A stretch of 17,492 bases of DNA from an uncultured Sinobacteraceae bacterium (GTDB lineage: Bacteria > Pseudomonadota > Gammaproteobacteria > Steroidobacterales > Steroidobacteraceae): positions 1 through 17,492 of the forward strand of contig CALEKY010000137.1 in assembly GCA_937902995.1 (NCBI GenBank), given 5' to 3'. This document shows positions 6,008 through 14,400 of the stretch, one piece after another; position 1 is the stretch's first letter; every line of letters starts with the position of its first letter. The position numbers and the translations under genes were made by a program. Under the pieces are notes generated by a model. It had not been told where the DNA came from, did not search any database, and saw only the letters and a list, made by a program, of their open reading frames with translations.

Positions 6008-7252
6008 ATGTCGGATCGCGAGCAGTTGGCAGCATTGGCGGAGCAATTCCGGGCGAGCGGCTTGTTGGGCAAGCCGGGTACGCTGTCGCGCCTGTTCGAT
6101 TTTCTGCTCCAACGGACGCTCGCGGGTGAAGCGCCCAAAGAGATCGAAATTGCGCTCGAAGTATTCGGCAAGAGCCCGACCTTCGACGTCTCGCAGGATG
6201 CCGTCGTGCGCGTCTACGTGCACAAGCTGCGGCGCCGGCTCGAGCAGTTCGCGGCCAATGCGCCCGATCCGAGCCTGGGCCGGTTGGTCATTCCCAAGGG
6301 CGAATACCGGCTCGTGCTCGAGCGGCCTGCCGACATGGCGGAGAGCGCAAGCGCTTCGTCGGCTGCGCAGGCGTCGTCGAGGAAATCAGCTTGGCTTTGG
6401 GCTGCGGCTGCGCTCGTGGCCGGAATTGCGCTCGGGTTGGCGATAGCATTCGGTTTCGTCGGCTCCGGCGAGCCCAAAGAGCTACGTGCTTTGCGGGCCA
6501 ACCCAGTTTGGGAGTCGATCGTCGAGGACGAAACTCCGATCACGATCGTCGTCGGGGATTACTACTTGCTCGGGGAAACCGACGCGAGCGGCAACATCCG
6601 CCGTCTCGTGCGCGAGTTCTTCATCAACTCCCACACGGACTTTCTCGAGCATGCGGAGCTCGATCCGCAACTCGTGCAGAAATACCGCAACCTCAATCTC
6701 ACTTATCTGCCGGTGTCGGCCGCTCACGCGCTGCGGGACATCATGCCCATTCTCGGGCGCCGTAAACGCGTCGATGTCGTGTTGACCTCGAACATGGATC
6801 CGAGCGTGCTCAAGTCGACGCACGTGATCTACGTCGGCTTCATCAGCGGCCTGGGCAATCTCGGCGATCCGGTGTTCGCGGCCTCGCGCGTCTCGCCAGG
6901 CGGCTCGTTCGACGAGCTCGTCGATCTCGAAACGAATACGACGTATTTGAGCACGGCCATGCCGCTCGGCGGCGAAGCGAGCTATCGCGACTACGCTTAT
7001 TTCTCGACGTTCGCCGGACCTACGGGACATCGTGTGATGATCGTTGCGGGAACGCGCGATACCGGGTTGAGACAGATGGCGGAAACGCTGACCTATCCCG
7101 AGACGCTCGAAGCGCTGACACGTCAAGTCGGCGATGCGACGCAATTCGAGTCGTTGTATGAAGTGCACGGCGTAGGGCAGACGAGCATGAACTCGAAGCT
7201 GCTGTTCGCAAGTCCGATGCGCGACATGAGCATCTGGGAGACGTCCCACTGA
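6008..7252 (+). CDS. Transmembrane one-component regulator-like protein with N-terminal winged-helix-like domain
   Basis: The 414-residue product begins with a domain (about 10-103) with LSRLFDFLLQRTLAGEA, IEIALEVFGKSPTFD, DAVVRVYVHKLRRRLEQF and VIPKGEYRL. This pattern is shared with a DNA-binding-like N-terminal domain in many adenylate-cyclase-like and TPR regulators of Proteobacteria and Acidobacteria. A Ser/Ala-rich linker leads to one membrane helix (about 128-151, WLWAAAALVAGIALGLAIAF). The remaining 260 residues should be periplasmic, giving a ToxR/CadC-like layout. I do not recognise the C-terminal domain (it contains TPITIVVGDYYLLGE and THVIYVGFISGLGNLG). The ATG at 6008 is preferred over that at 5984 because of AGGAG five bases upstream. 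The downstream acyltransferase begins 95 bases later. A role as a membrane-bound transcription regulator is inferred from architecture. Confidence 0.7.
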   Translation: MSDREQLAALAEQFRASGLLGKPGTLSRLFDFLLQRTLAGEAPKEIEIALEVFGKSPTFDVSQDAVVRVYVHKLRRRLEQFAANAPDPSLGRLVIPKGEYRLVLERPADMAESASASSAAQASSRKSAWLWAAAALVAGIALGLAIAFGFVGSGEPKELRALRANPVWESIVEDETPITIVVGDYYLLGETDASGNIRRLVREFFINSHTDFLEHAELDPQLVQKYRNLNLTYLPVSAAHALRDIMPILGRRKRVDVVLTSNMDPSVLKSTHVIYVGFISGLGNLGDPVFAASRVSPGGSFDELVDLETNTTYLSTAMPLGGEASYRDYAYFSTFAGPTGHRVMIVAGTRDTGLRQMAETLTYPETLEALTRQVGDATQFESLYEVHGVGQTSMNSKLLFASPMRDMSIWETSH

Positions 7253-7347
7253 ACCGCTACGTCGTGCGAACCCAAGCCCAAACGGGCAAGCGCCGCGATG
7301 CTGCAATCGATCTCGAGTGACTTTTCCCTGCGACTGTTCGTATCACG

Positions 7348-8265
7348 ATGACGTTACTGCGTACGCTCGTCGCACTGTCGGTTGTGCTCGTGAGCACGCT
7401 CGTGCACGTACCGATCGTGCTGGTCGGTGCGGTCGTGAAAGCGCTCATTCCGCTCGGATCGGTGCGCCGCGCATGCGATCGCCTGTTGATCGCGACGGCC
7501 GAGAGCTGGAACGCCGTCAACACCTGGCTCATCCGCACGCTGACGCATACGCGGATCGCCGTCGAGAACGAAACTGCCCTGCGCCGCGACGGACACTATC
7601 TCGTCATCCCCAATCATCAGAGCTGGGTCGACATCCCGGTGCTGGAAGCGGTGTTGAATCGCCGTGTGCCGATGCCGCGATTCTTCCTGAAGAGCGAGTT
7701 GTTCTGGGTCCCGTTGCTCGGGCTCGCTTGGTGGGCGCTCGATTTTCCGTTCATGAAGCGCTATTCGCGCGAGACGATTGCGCGCCACCCGCATCTGGCC
7801 GGCCGCGACATCGAAGCGACGCGCCGCGCCTGCCGAAAATTTCGCGGCATGCCGGTTTCGCTGATCAATTTCGTCGAGGGCACGCGCTTCACGCCTGCGA
7901 AACATGCCGCGCAAGCTTCGTCCTATCGGCATTTGCTGCGGCCGAAAGCCGGCGGCATCGCCTTTGCGCTCGACGCAATGGGCGAGGCCATGCACGCGAT
8001 TCTCGACGTGACGATCGTGTATCCGCACGGCATCCCGACGATCGCGGACTTGTTCGCGAATCGCATCCCGGAAGTTCGCGTGCACATTCGCGAGCTGCCC
8101 GTGCCGCACGAGCTCGTGGGCGACTATGAGCAGGACCCGCACAAGCGCGAGCGGTTTCAGAGCTGGATCAACCAGCTTTGGGCGCAGAAAGACGCGCGCA
8201 TTGCGCAACTCCTGAATGCGGCGCAACCGTCTCGCGGGCAGGTTGCCGACGCCCCTGCCGGCTAA
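7348..8265 (+). CDS. YihG-like lysophospholipid acyltransferase (PlsC/LPLAT fold)
   Basis: The 305-residue membrane-associated protein carries the acyltransferase motifs in order: NHQSWVDI with H90 and D95 (HX4D catalytic motif), the FFLKSELFWVPLLGLAWWALDFPFMKR block (about 112-138), NFVEGTRF with E177-G178-T179-R180, and a proline-containing motif YPHGIPT (about 225). Such enzymes transfer acyl groups to lysophospholipids at the inner membrane. E. coli YihG has the same order of motifs and a similar length (about 310 residues), and a hydrophobic N-terminus (about 5-35) as here. The ATG at 7348 is the only early start, and no ribosome binding site is evident. Its stop overlaps that of the convergent CsrA-like gene (8262-8265). 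The symbol yihG would be plausible by similarity, but orthology is not shown. Confidence 0.88.
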   Translation: MTLLRTLVALSVVLVSTLVHVPIVLVGAVVKALIPLGSVRRACDRLLIATAESWNAVNTWLIRTLTHTRIAVENETALRRDGHYLVIPNHQSWVDIPVLEAVLNRRVPMPRFFLKSELFWVPLLGLAWWALDFPFMKRYSRETIARHPHLAGRDIEATRRACRKFRGMPVSLINFVEGTRFTPAKHAAQASSYRHLLRPKAGGIAFALDAMGEAMHAILDVTIVYPHGIPTIADLFANRIPEVRVHIRELPVPHELVGDYEQDPHKRERFQSWINQLWAQKDARIAQLLNAAQPSRGQVADAPAG

Positions 8266-8459
8266 TCTTCCTCGTCGGCCGTCGAGAGCATGGCAGTCCC
8301 ATCCGGGCGCGCGATGCAGCGCAGTTTTTCGTCCCTCCCGTCGCTTGCTGCAATGGCGCAGGTCACAACAAGGCTTTGCGCATCGACATCGAGGATTCGA
8401 AACTCGAATGCATCGGCGATCTGCACGGATTCGCCGGGGCGGCGAGTGAGCACCAGCAT
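8262..8459 (-). CDS. Divergent CsrA/RsmA-family RNA-binding protein
   Basis: The 65-residue product starts MLVLTRRPGESVQIAD, which matches the CsrA N-terminal strand including L4, R6 and R7 of the RNA-binding surface. After this the sequence departs from canonical CsrA: the usual IGVNAPKxVxVHREE segment is replaced by residues 30-58, VVTCAIAASDGRDEKLRCIA and onward, so the C-terminal half of the RNA-binding site (R44 in E. coli) is not recognisable. CsrA homodimers bind GGA motifs in mRNA leaders to control translation. The ATG at 8459 is fixed by AAGGAGGT (8466-8473) at ideal spacing; an in-frame upstream start at 8486 has no support. It is convergent with the acyltransferase and divergent from the aldo/keto reductase. 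It is probably a second, specialised paralogue, not the housekeeping CsrA. Confidence 0.82.
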   Translation of the reverse strand: MLVLTRRPGESVQIADAFEFRILDVDAQSLVVTCAIAASDGRDEKLRCIARPDGTAMLSTADEED

Positions 8460-8674
8460 GAGGATACCTCCTTGTAAGGGCGCCACGATGGCACGGATTC
8501 AGGACGCTCGGTGCGTGAATATTTGCTCATCTCGTTGAGAATTGGCCCGCCAGAATCGAGAATGCGGCGAGCCTGCGGGCGCCAACGAGTTGCATCTGCG
8601 GGCGCGAACGTCCGGCTCGATTCGCGGTCCGATTCGCTCTGGTTCGCAAGCGAAGTCACAACGAGGTCACACTC
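8460..8674. other. Divergent intergenic region between csrA-like and aldo/keto reductase genes
   Basis: Apart from the ribosome binding site of the CsrA-like gene and GAGG at about 8663 for the reductase, these 215 bases show no clear gene. The AT-rich patch around 8518-8527 is the likeliest promoter area for the minus-strand gene. Short open frames here are arginine-rich and look like shadows. Confidence 0.5.
8466..8477 (-). promoter_or_regulatory. Strong Shine-Dalgarno overlapping a CsrA-like binding motif
   Basis: On the minus strand the leader of the CsrA-like gene reads TTACAAGGAGGT. It contains the complete Shine-Dalgarno AAGGAGGT and matches the known CsrA SELEX consensus RUACARGGAUGU at 10 of 12 positions. 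GAGG (within the site) can pair with CCTC just before the ATG in a four-base stem with a three-base loop, which would partly occlude the site. Autoregulation is inferred. Confidence 0.6.
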
Positions 8675-9628
8675 ATGAGCTCCGTAGTTCAATCGCGATG
8701 GTCGCGCCGGGAGTTTCTCGGCGGAAGCGCCGCTGCAGGCGCAGGTCTGGCATTCGGATGGTCGAGGATCGCTCAGGCGCAGTCGTCCGAGCTGCCGCCG
8801 ATCTTGAAGACGATTCCCAAGACGGGCGAGAAACTTCCGGTCATCGGTCTCGGCACGAATGCTTACAGCGTGACGGATCCGGCCGAGCTCGCTGCCCGTC
8901 GTGAGGTTCTGGAACACATGTCGAAGCTGGGCGGCAAAGTAATCGACACTGCCAGAGGTTACGGCGAATCCGAAGTCGTCATCGGCCGGTTCCTGGCCGA
9001 GCTCGGCAACCGCGACCAGTACTTCCTTGCAACGAAGACGCCGATTCGCGGCTCGATTGCCTCCGGCGACGGCGAGCTCGAGATTGCATTGCAGCGGCTG
9101 CAAACGGACCGCATCGATCTGATGCAGATTCACAATTTCCACGAGATCGATACGCTGTTCCCGCGGCTGCAGGAATGGAAGCGTGCGGGCAAAGTGCGCT
9201 ACATCGGCGTGACGACGTCGACCGACAATCAATATCCGCAGATGAAGGAAGCGCTGAACAGCCTGCCGCTCGATTTCATTCAGGTCGACTACTCGATCGA
9301 CAATCGCGGTGCTGCCGAAGAGATCCTGCCGCTCGCGCAGGAAAAGGGCGTCGCCGTGCTCATCAATGTCCCGCTCGGGGGACGTCGAGGCAATGTTTTG
9401 TCGAGGGTGAGCGGCAAGCCGCTGCCATCCTGGGCTGCCGACATCGACGTGACGAGCTGGGCGCAACTGATGCTCAAGTACAACGTGTCGCACCCTGCCG
9501 TTACGGCGGTCATTCCGGGAACGACCAAGCTCTCTCACTTGCAGGACAATCAACGCGCGGGCCGCGGGCGGCTGCCGGATGCAGCGATGCGCAAGAAGAT
9601 CGAAGAGCTCTGGGACAGCTTGAGCTGA
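8675..9628 (+). CDS. Tat-exported aldo/keto reductase
   Basis: The 317-residue product has a twin-arginine signal, S10-R11-R12-E13-F14-L15, followed by an Ala/Gly-rich hydrophobic stretch and a probable cleavage after residue 35 (IAQA). The mature part is an aldo/keto reductase TIM barrel with the catalytic tetrad D91 and Y96 (DTARGYGESE), K121 (ATKTPI) and H153 (MQIHNFH), plus a C-terminal cofactor region AVIPGTTKLSHLQDN. It should reduce or oxidise a carbonyl/alcohol with NADP(H), probably in the periplasm or folded with its cofactor before export; the substrate is unknown. The ATG has GAGG about nine bases upstream. The downstream tamA gene starts 93 bases after its stop, beyond a strong hairpin. 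Confidence 0.92.
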   Translation: MSSVVQSRWSRREFLGGSAAAGAGLAFGWSRIAQAQSSELPPILKTIPKTGEKLPVIGLGTNAYSVTDPAELAARREVLEHMSKLGGKVIDTARGYGESEVVIGRFLAELGNRDQYFLATKTPIRGSIASGDGELEIALQRLQTDRIDLMQIHNFHEIDTLFPRLQEWKRAGKVRYIGVTTSTDNQYPQMKEALNSLPLDFIQVDYSIDNRGAAEEILPLAQEKGVAVLINVPLGGRRGNVLSRVSGKPLPSWAADIDVTSWAQLMLKYNVSHPAVTAVIPGTTKLSHLQDNQRAGRGRLPDAAMRKKIEELWDSLS

Positions 9629-9670
9629 TCGCGCTTGCAAGCGGCGCGTAAACCACATTCGACATTTGAA

Positions 9671-9710
9671 GCGGGCGAGCGTGTGCGGGAACGCATGCGC
9701 TCGCTTCCGC
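9671..9710 (+). promoter_or_regulatory. Long GC-rich hairpin just before tamA
   Basis: The 40 bases fold on themselves from a GGAA tetraloop (9688-9691): TGCG/CGCA, two G-T pairs, GCGAGCG/CGCTCGC, a two-base TT bulge, then GCGG/CCGC, giving about 17 pairs. No T-run follows, so it is a poor intrinsic terminator. It ends 12 bases before the preferred tamA ATG and contains the alternative ATG at 9695. It may act on transcript stability, read-through or tamA translation. Confidence 0.6.
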
Positions 9711-9721
9711 ATTGCTGCGGC

Positions 9722-11464
9722 ATGAATCGGCGATTGCAGTTCGTTCGTTGCGCGTTGGTCGGGTTGCTGCTGACCTGTACTCGAATTGCTGCGGCCGGCG
9801 TCGAGATCGACATCGAAGGACTCGACGACGAGCTCGAAGATCAGGCGCGCAACAATCTCGAGCTGCAGCAATACGCCGACCGTGCGCTCTCGCCTGCGCA
9901 AGCGAACCGCTTGTTCGCCAAAGCGCAGGACGAGATCCGCAAAGCCCTCGAGCCTTTCGGCTATTACCACGCAAGTGTAGAGGGCGATCTCGAACGCACA
10001 GATGCCGGAAATTACCGTGCCCGCTTTCGCGTCGTGCCCGGCGAGCCAGTGATCGTCAATCGCGCCGATGTCGTCGTCGAAGGTAGCGCCGTCGAGCTCG
10101 CACCGATCAGAGATGCGCTCGCGAAGTTCGAGCCGAAACCCGGCGAGCGGCTCGATCACGGCGCTTACGAACGTAGCAAGTCGAACATCGCGATGCTCCT
10201 GCAAGCGAACGGCTATTTCGATGCGAAGCTCGAGCGGCATCGCGTCGCTGTGCTGCGCTCGGCCAGATCGGCGGACATCGATCTCGAGTGGACGAGCGGC
10301 GAGCGCTATCGGTTCGGCGACGTGACGTTCAGCGACGTGCAATTTCCCGAGGAGTTCCTGCAGCGGTTCGTGCCGTGGGAACCCGACACTTACTATTCGT
10401 CCGACGATCTGCTCGCGCTCCAACAGCGGCTCGTCGATGCGGACTATTTTTCGAGCGTGTCGGTGCAGCCGGATCTCGAGCGCAAGGGTGATGGAATTGT
10501 GCCGATCGAGGCGACGCTCGTGCCCGCCAAGCGCACGATCTACACCGCCGGCGTTCACGTCAGCACCGATAGCGGCCCCGGCGTGCGCTTTGGCGTGGAG
10601 CGGCGTTGGTTGAACGACCGCGGCCACAAAGCGGGCGCGGAGCTCGAATATTCGCAGCGGCTCGAGCAATACAGCGCCTTCTACAGGATTCCGCGACCCG
10701 GCCGTCGCAATCGCAACTACAACTTCGCGGTCGGCTATCGCGACGAGGAAACCGACACCAGCACGTCGCGAATGGCGCGCGTTGCGGCATCGGAAGTGCT
10801 CGACGATTGGCACGGCTTCACGCGCACGCTCGGCCTCCAGTATTTGAACGGCGATTTCCAGATCGCCGACGAACAGAGCTCGACGAGCATGCTGTTTGCG
10901 GAAGCTCTGTTGACCCGCAAGCGTGCCGACGAACTTCTGTTTCCGAGGCGCGGCGTATCGCTGTTGTACGGCGTGCGGCTTGCGGCCGAGAGCTTGTTGT
11001 CCGATACGAGCCTGGCGCAAGTGCGTGCGGAAGCGAAATGGATCCGGCCTGCGACGGAGCGATCGCGATTGATTTTCCGTGCCGCGCTCGGCGGCATGAT
11101 CGTGGACAACTTCAATGCATTGCCGCCGGAGCTCAGATTCTTCGCCGGCGGCGACCGATCGATTCGCGGTTTCGGTTACGAGGCCATCGGCGAGACGAAC
11201 GAGCGCGGCGGCGTCATCGGCGGCAAGTACCTCGCCGTCGCGAGCGCCGAGTACGAGTATTACTTCCTGCCGAACTGGGGTGCCGCCGTGTTCGTCGATG
11301 CCGGCGATGCCTACAGCTCGAACTTCGATGCAAATGTCGGCGCCGGTATCGGTCTACGCTGGCGTTCGCCGGTCGGTCTGGTCCGCCTCGACATCGCAAC
11401 GCCGGTCGTCAGCGATCTCGACGACGGCATCCAGTTCCATATCGTGATCGGTCCTGACCTATGA
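9722..11464 (+). CDS. tamA: TamA, outer-membrane BamA/Omp85-family component of the translocation and assembly module
   Basis: With the start at 9722 the product is 580 residues, close to E. coli TamA (577). It has a signal peptide (MNRRLQFVRCALVGLLLTCT..., cut probably after A25), an N-terminal POTRA region (about 26-270, including ALEPFGYYHASVEG and LQANGYFDAKLERHRV, the usual GYYxA/GYFxA elements), and a C-terminal 16-strand beta barrel with GGDRSIRGFGYEAIG; I481-R482-G483-F484 is the conserved Omp85 loop-6 motif. The barrel ends near FHIVIGPDL. Together with TamB it moves autotransporters or phospholipids across the envelope. An ATG at 9695 with GGGA upstream is an alternative start, as is the ATG at 9635, but the signal peptide fits 9722 best. 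Its stop overlaps the tamB ATG by four bases. Confidence 0.93.
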   Translation: MNRRLQFVRCALVGLLLTCTRIAAAGVEIDIEGLDDELEDQARNNLELQQYADRALSPAQANRLFAKAQDEIRKALEPFGYYHASVEGDLERTDAGNYRARFRVVPGEPVIVNRADVVVEGSAVELAPIRDALAKFEPKPGERLDHGAYERSKSNIAMLLQANGYFDAKLERHRVAVLRSARSADIDLEWTSGERYRFGDVTFSDVQFPEEFLQRFVPWEPDTYYSSDDLLALQQRLVDADYFSSVSVQPDLERKGDGIVPIEATLVPAKRTIYTAGVHVSTDSGPGVRFGVERRWLNDRGHKAGAELEYSQRLEQYSAFYRIPRPGRRNRNYNFAVGYRDEETDTSTSRMARVAASEVLDDWHGFTRTLGLQYLNGDFQIADEQSSTSMLFAEALLTRKRADELLFPRRGVSLLYGVRLAAESLLSDTSLAQVRAEAKWIRPATERSRLIFRAALGGMIVDNFNALPPELRFFAGGDRSIRGFGYEAIGETNERGGVIGGKYLAVASAEYEYYFLPNWGAAVFVDAGDAYSSNFDANVGAGIGLRWRSPVGLVRLDIATPVVSDLDDGIQFHIVIGPDL

Positions 11465-14400
11465 AGCTGCGTTGGTACTCATGGGTCGGCATCGCGCTGC
11501 TGGCAATCGTTCTGATTGCGGTTGCCGCAGTCGCATGGGCCGTCGGCACGAACGCCGGGGCGCGTTGGGTCGTGGCGCGTGCACAGGGATTCTTGGGCGA
11601 GGCGCTGCAAGTCGAGCGCGTGGAGGGCGCGCTCGCCGGACCGCTCACATTGACGAACGTCGCGTATCGCGATCCGGCGATCGGTGTCGATGTTGCCGCC
11701 GAGTACGTCCATCTCGATCTCGCGTTCCTCAAGCTCCTCGGCATGACCGTGCATGTCGTCACCGCAGAGTTGCGCGGTGTCGACGTGCATTTGACGGAGC
11801 CGACCGAGCCGCAGCCGGAACCGCCGGTCGAGAAACAGCCGTTCACGCTCGAGGCTCCCATCGACATCGTCGTCGAACGATTCGTCTTGAACGATCTCGC
11901 AGTCATCAATCGAGAGCAGCCGGTCGTAACGATCGATTCGGCGACGTTCATCGGGCAATGGATCGGCAGTGCGATTGCGATTCGACAGCTCGATGTCCAA
12001 TCGCCGGACGGCGAAGCGCATTTCGTGGCCGACGTCCGCCAGAGCCGCTACTACGAAGGCGAGGGCAACGGACGGTTCCGTTGGAAGGCAGGCGATCGCA
12101 CGGTCGCCGGTGCGCTCGAAGCGAACGGGCGCGAAGGTGCGACGAATCTGCGTGTGGATCTGACTGCCCCGTTGACTGCAACGCTCGCAGTCGAGTTTCA
12201 GCAGACCGAGGAGCTGCCTTGGAAACTCGGGCTCGAAGTGCCGACGTTCGATCCGCGCGAGTCTCTGTTACCGGAATCGTCGCTTCAAACGTTGGCAGCG
12301 CGTTTGCACGGCGCAGGCGCGCTCGATGAAGGTGCAATTGCCGGAGTGATCGAAGTGAATGGCGAGCCCATCCGGCTCGAGCGCATCCACTTCGCACAGC
12401 GCGAGCAAGCCGTGGATCTCGACGCGCTCGTCCAGCTCGGCGGCGGCAACATCGCTGCGAAAGGCGTCGTGCACACCGCGCAAGAGCCGGTTGCCGCAAC
12501 GCTGAATTTGAATTGGAGCGAAGTCGTCGTGCCCGAGTCGCTCGCCGGCCAAGCGATCTTCACGCGCGGCAATCTGGATTTCGAGGGCAGTGCAGAGTCG
12601 TATCGTGCAACCGGAACGTTGAGCGCCGGACCCAAGGATCGCATCGCAAATCTCGAATTGAAGGTGCAAGGCACGTCCGAGCGCATCGAGGTCGAGCAAC
12701 TCGACATCGTGCAACAACCCGGTCGCTTCGCGATGAACGGCACGGTCGAGTTGCAACCGCAAATCGGTTGGTCGTTACGCTCAGAGGCTCGGCAGTTCGA
12801 TCCGGGCGCATTTGCCGTCGAATGGCCGGGCAGCTTGAACTTCGATTTGAACACGCAAGGCACGCTGCTCGAAGAAGGTCCTGAGGCTACGGTCGTCGTC
12901 GAGAATCTGCGGGGCCGTTTGCGCAATCGGGACCTCGGCGGACGAGTGAATCTCGCGCTCGCGCCAAACATGGCGATCGAAGGCAATCTCGACTTGCGGT
13001 CCGGCAAGAGCCGTCTCCAGCTCGTCGGGCGCAGCCGCGATGAGACCGACGCTGTGGCGACGATTTCAGTGCCGTCCTTGAACGACTGGCTGCCAGACGG
13101 TTCGGGAGAGCTTCGCGGCCGAATCACTGCGAAAGGTAAATGGCCGGAGCTGAACGTAGCAGGCGAGCTCAACGGCAACGCGCTTCAAGTCGGCACACTC
13201 GTCCAAGCTGAACGTCTTGCGGTCGAATGGAACATCGATCGGCCGACCGATCCGTCCGGCCGTGCAACGCTCTCGGCAGCGAAGCTCGCTGCAAGCGGCT
13301 TCGAGTTCGATTCCGTGCGCGCACGAGTCGAAGGCGACAAGTCGCGTCACAGTGTCGATTTCGACGCGGCGGGCGCGCCGCTCGGAACGGCATTTCTCGT
13401 CGAAGGGGCGCTCGACGGCGAAGCGTGGGAGGGAACGATCCAGCGCCTCGTGCTCGATGTGAAGGACGCTGCGCGGCTGACGCTTCAGGAGCCGGTGACC
13501 GTCGGCTATTCGCCCGAGCTCGTGCAAGTGTCGCAAGCGTGTTTCGCCGACGGCGATATCCGGCTGTGCATGCAAGGCGATCGTGCGTCGACGGGCGTCA
13601 TGCACGCGATCTACAGCTTGCAGAGCGTACCGCTTGCGCTCGCCAATGCATTCCTGCCTGCATCGATGCCGCTGCGTCTTGCCGGAACCTTCGATGGCGC
13701 CGGAAACATCGAAAGCACTGCTGACGGCGTGTTCAAAGGCCGCGCCGACATTCGCTCGGCAAGCGGACAAATCAGCCGCGAAGGTGCGGACGAAGATGCG
13801 CCGCCCGATGTGTTGCTCAGATATGCGGATCTGAGCCTGTCCGCCGAAATGGACGGACCCGATGCGCGCGCGCAGCTCAATGCGCGTCTGGACGAGAGCG
13901 GTGCTTTGAACGGGCGCGTTGCATTGCAGGGACTGGCCGAGCCGACGACGAATCTCGAGGGACAGCTTTCGGCAAGCCTGCCGAGCCTGCGCGTGATCGA
14001 ACTCTTCGCTCCGCAGCTTGCGAACGTGCAAGGCCGAGCCGATTTGCGTGCCGATGTGCGCGGATCGCTCGACGCACCGCAAGTGGCCGGAGAATTCCGC
14101 GTCAGCGAGCTCGGCATGGACGTACCCGCAGCAGGGCTCGAGCTGCGTCAGGGCAACGTGTCCGTGACGGCGCTCGATGCGAAGCGTTTCAAACTGACCG
14201 GCGGCATCGCGTCCGGTCCCGGCCGCGTCGATTTCGACGGCGAAGCGACGACGGACGGCATCGTCGCCATCAAGCTCGCGGGCAAGCAATTTCAGGCTGC
14301 CAATATTCCGAGCGCGAACGTCATCATCGAGCCGGATCTGAATTTCGAGCGCGGGGCGGAACGCATGACGCTGACTGGAAGCGTGCACATTCCTGCCGCG

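Noticed and set aside
9776..9780. Possible lipoprotein cysteine in the TamA signal region (LLLTC)
   Set aside because: Thr at -1 does not fit the lipobox, and TamA proteins are outer-membrane barrels with ordinary signal peptides.
8363..11020. Very long (885-codon) open frame on the minus strand
   Set aside because: It lies opposite the aldo/keto reductase and tamA genes and partly over the csrA-like gene in another frame. Its product is rich in Arg, His and Ala with no domain pattern, as expected for an antisense shadow of GC-rich coding DNA.
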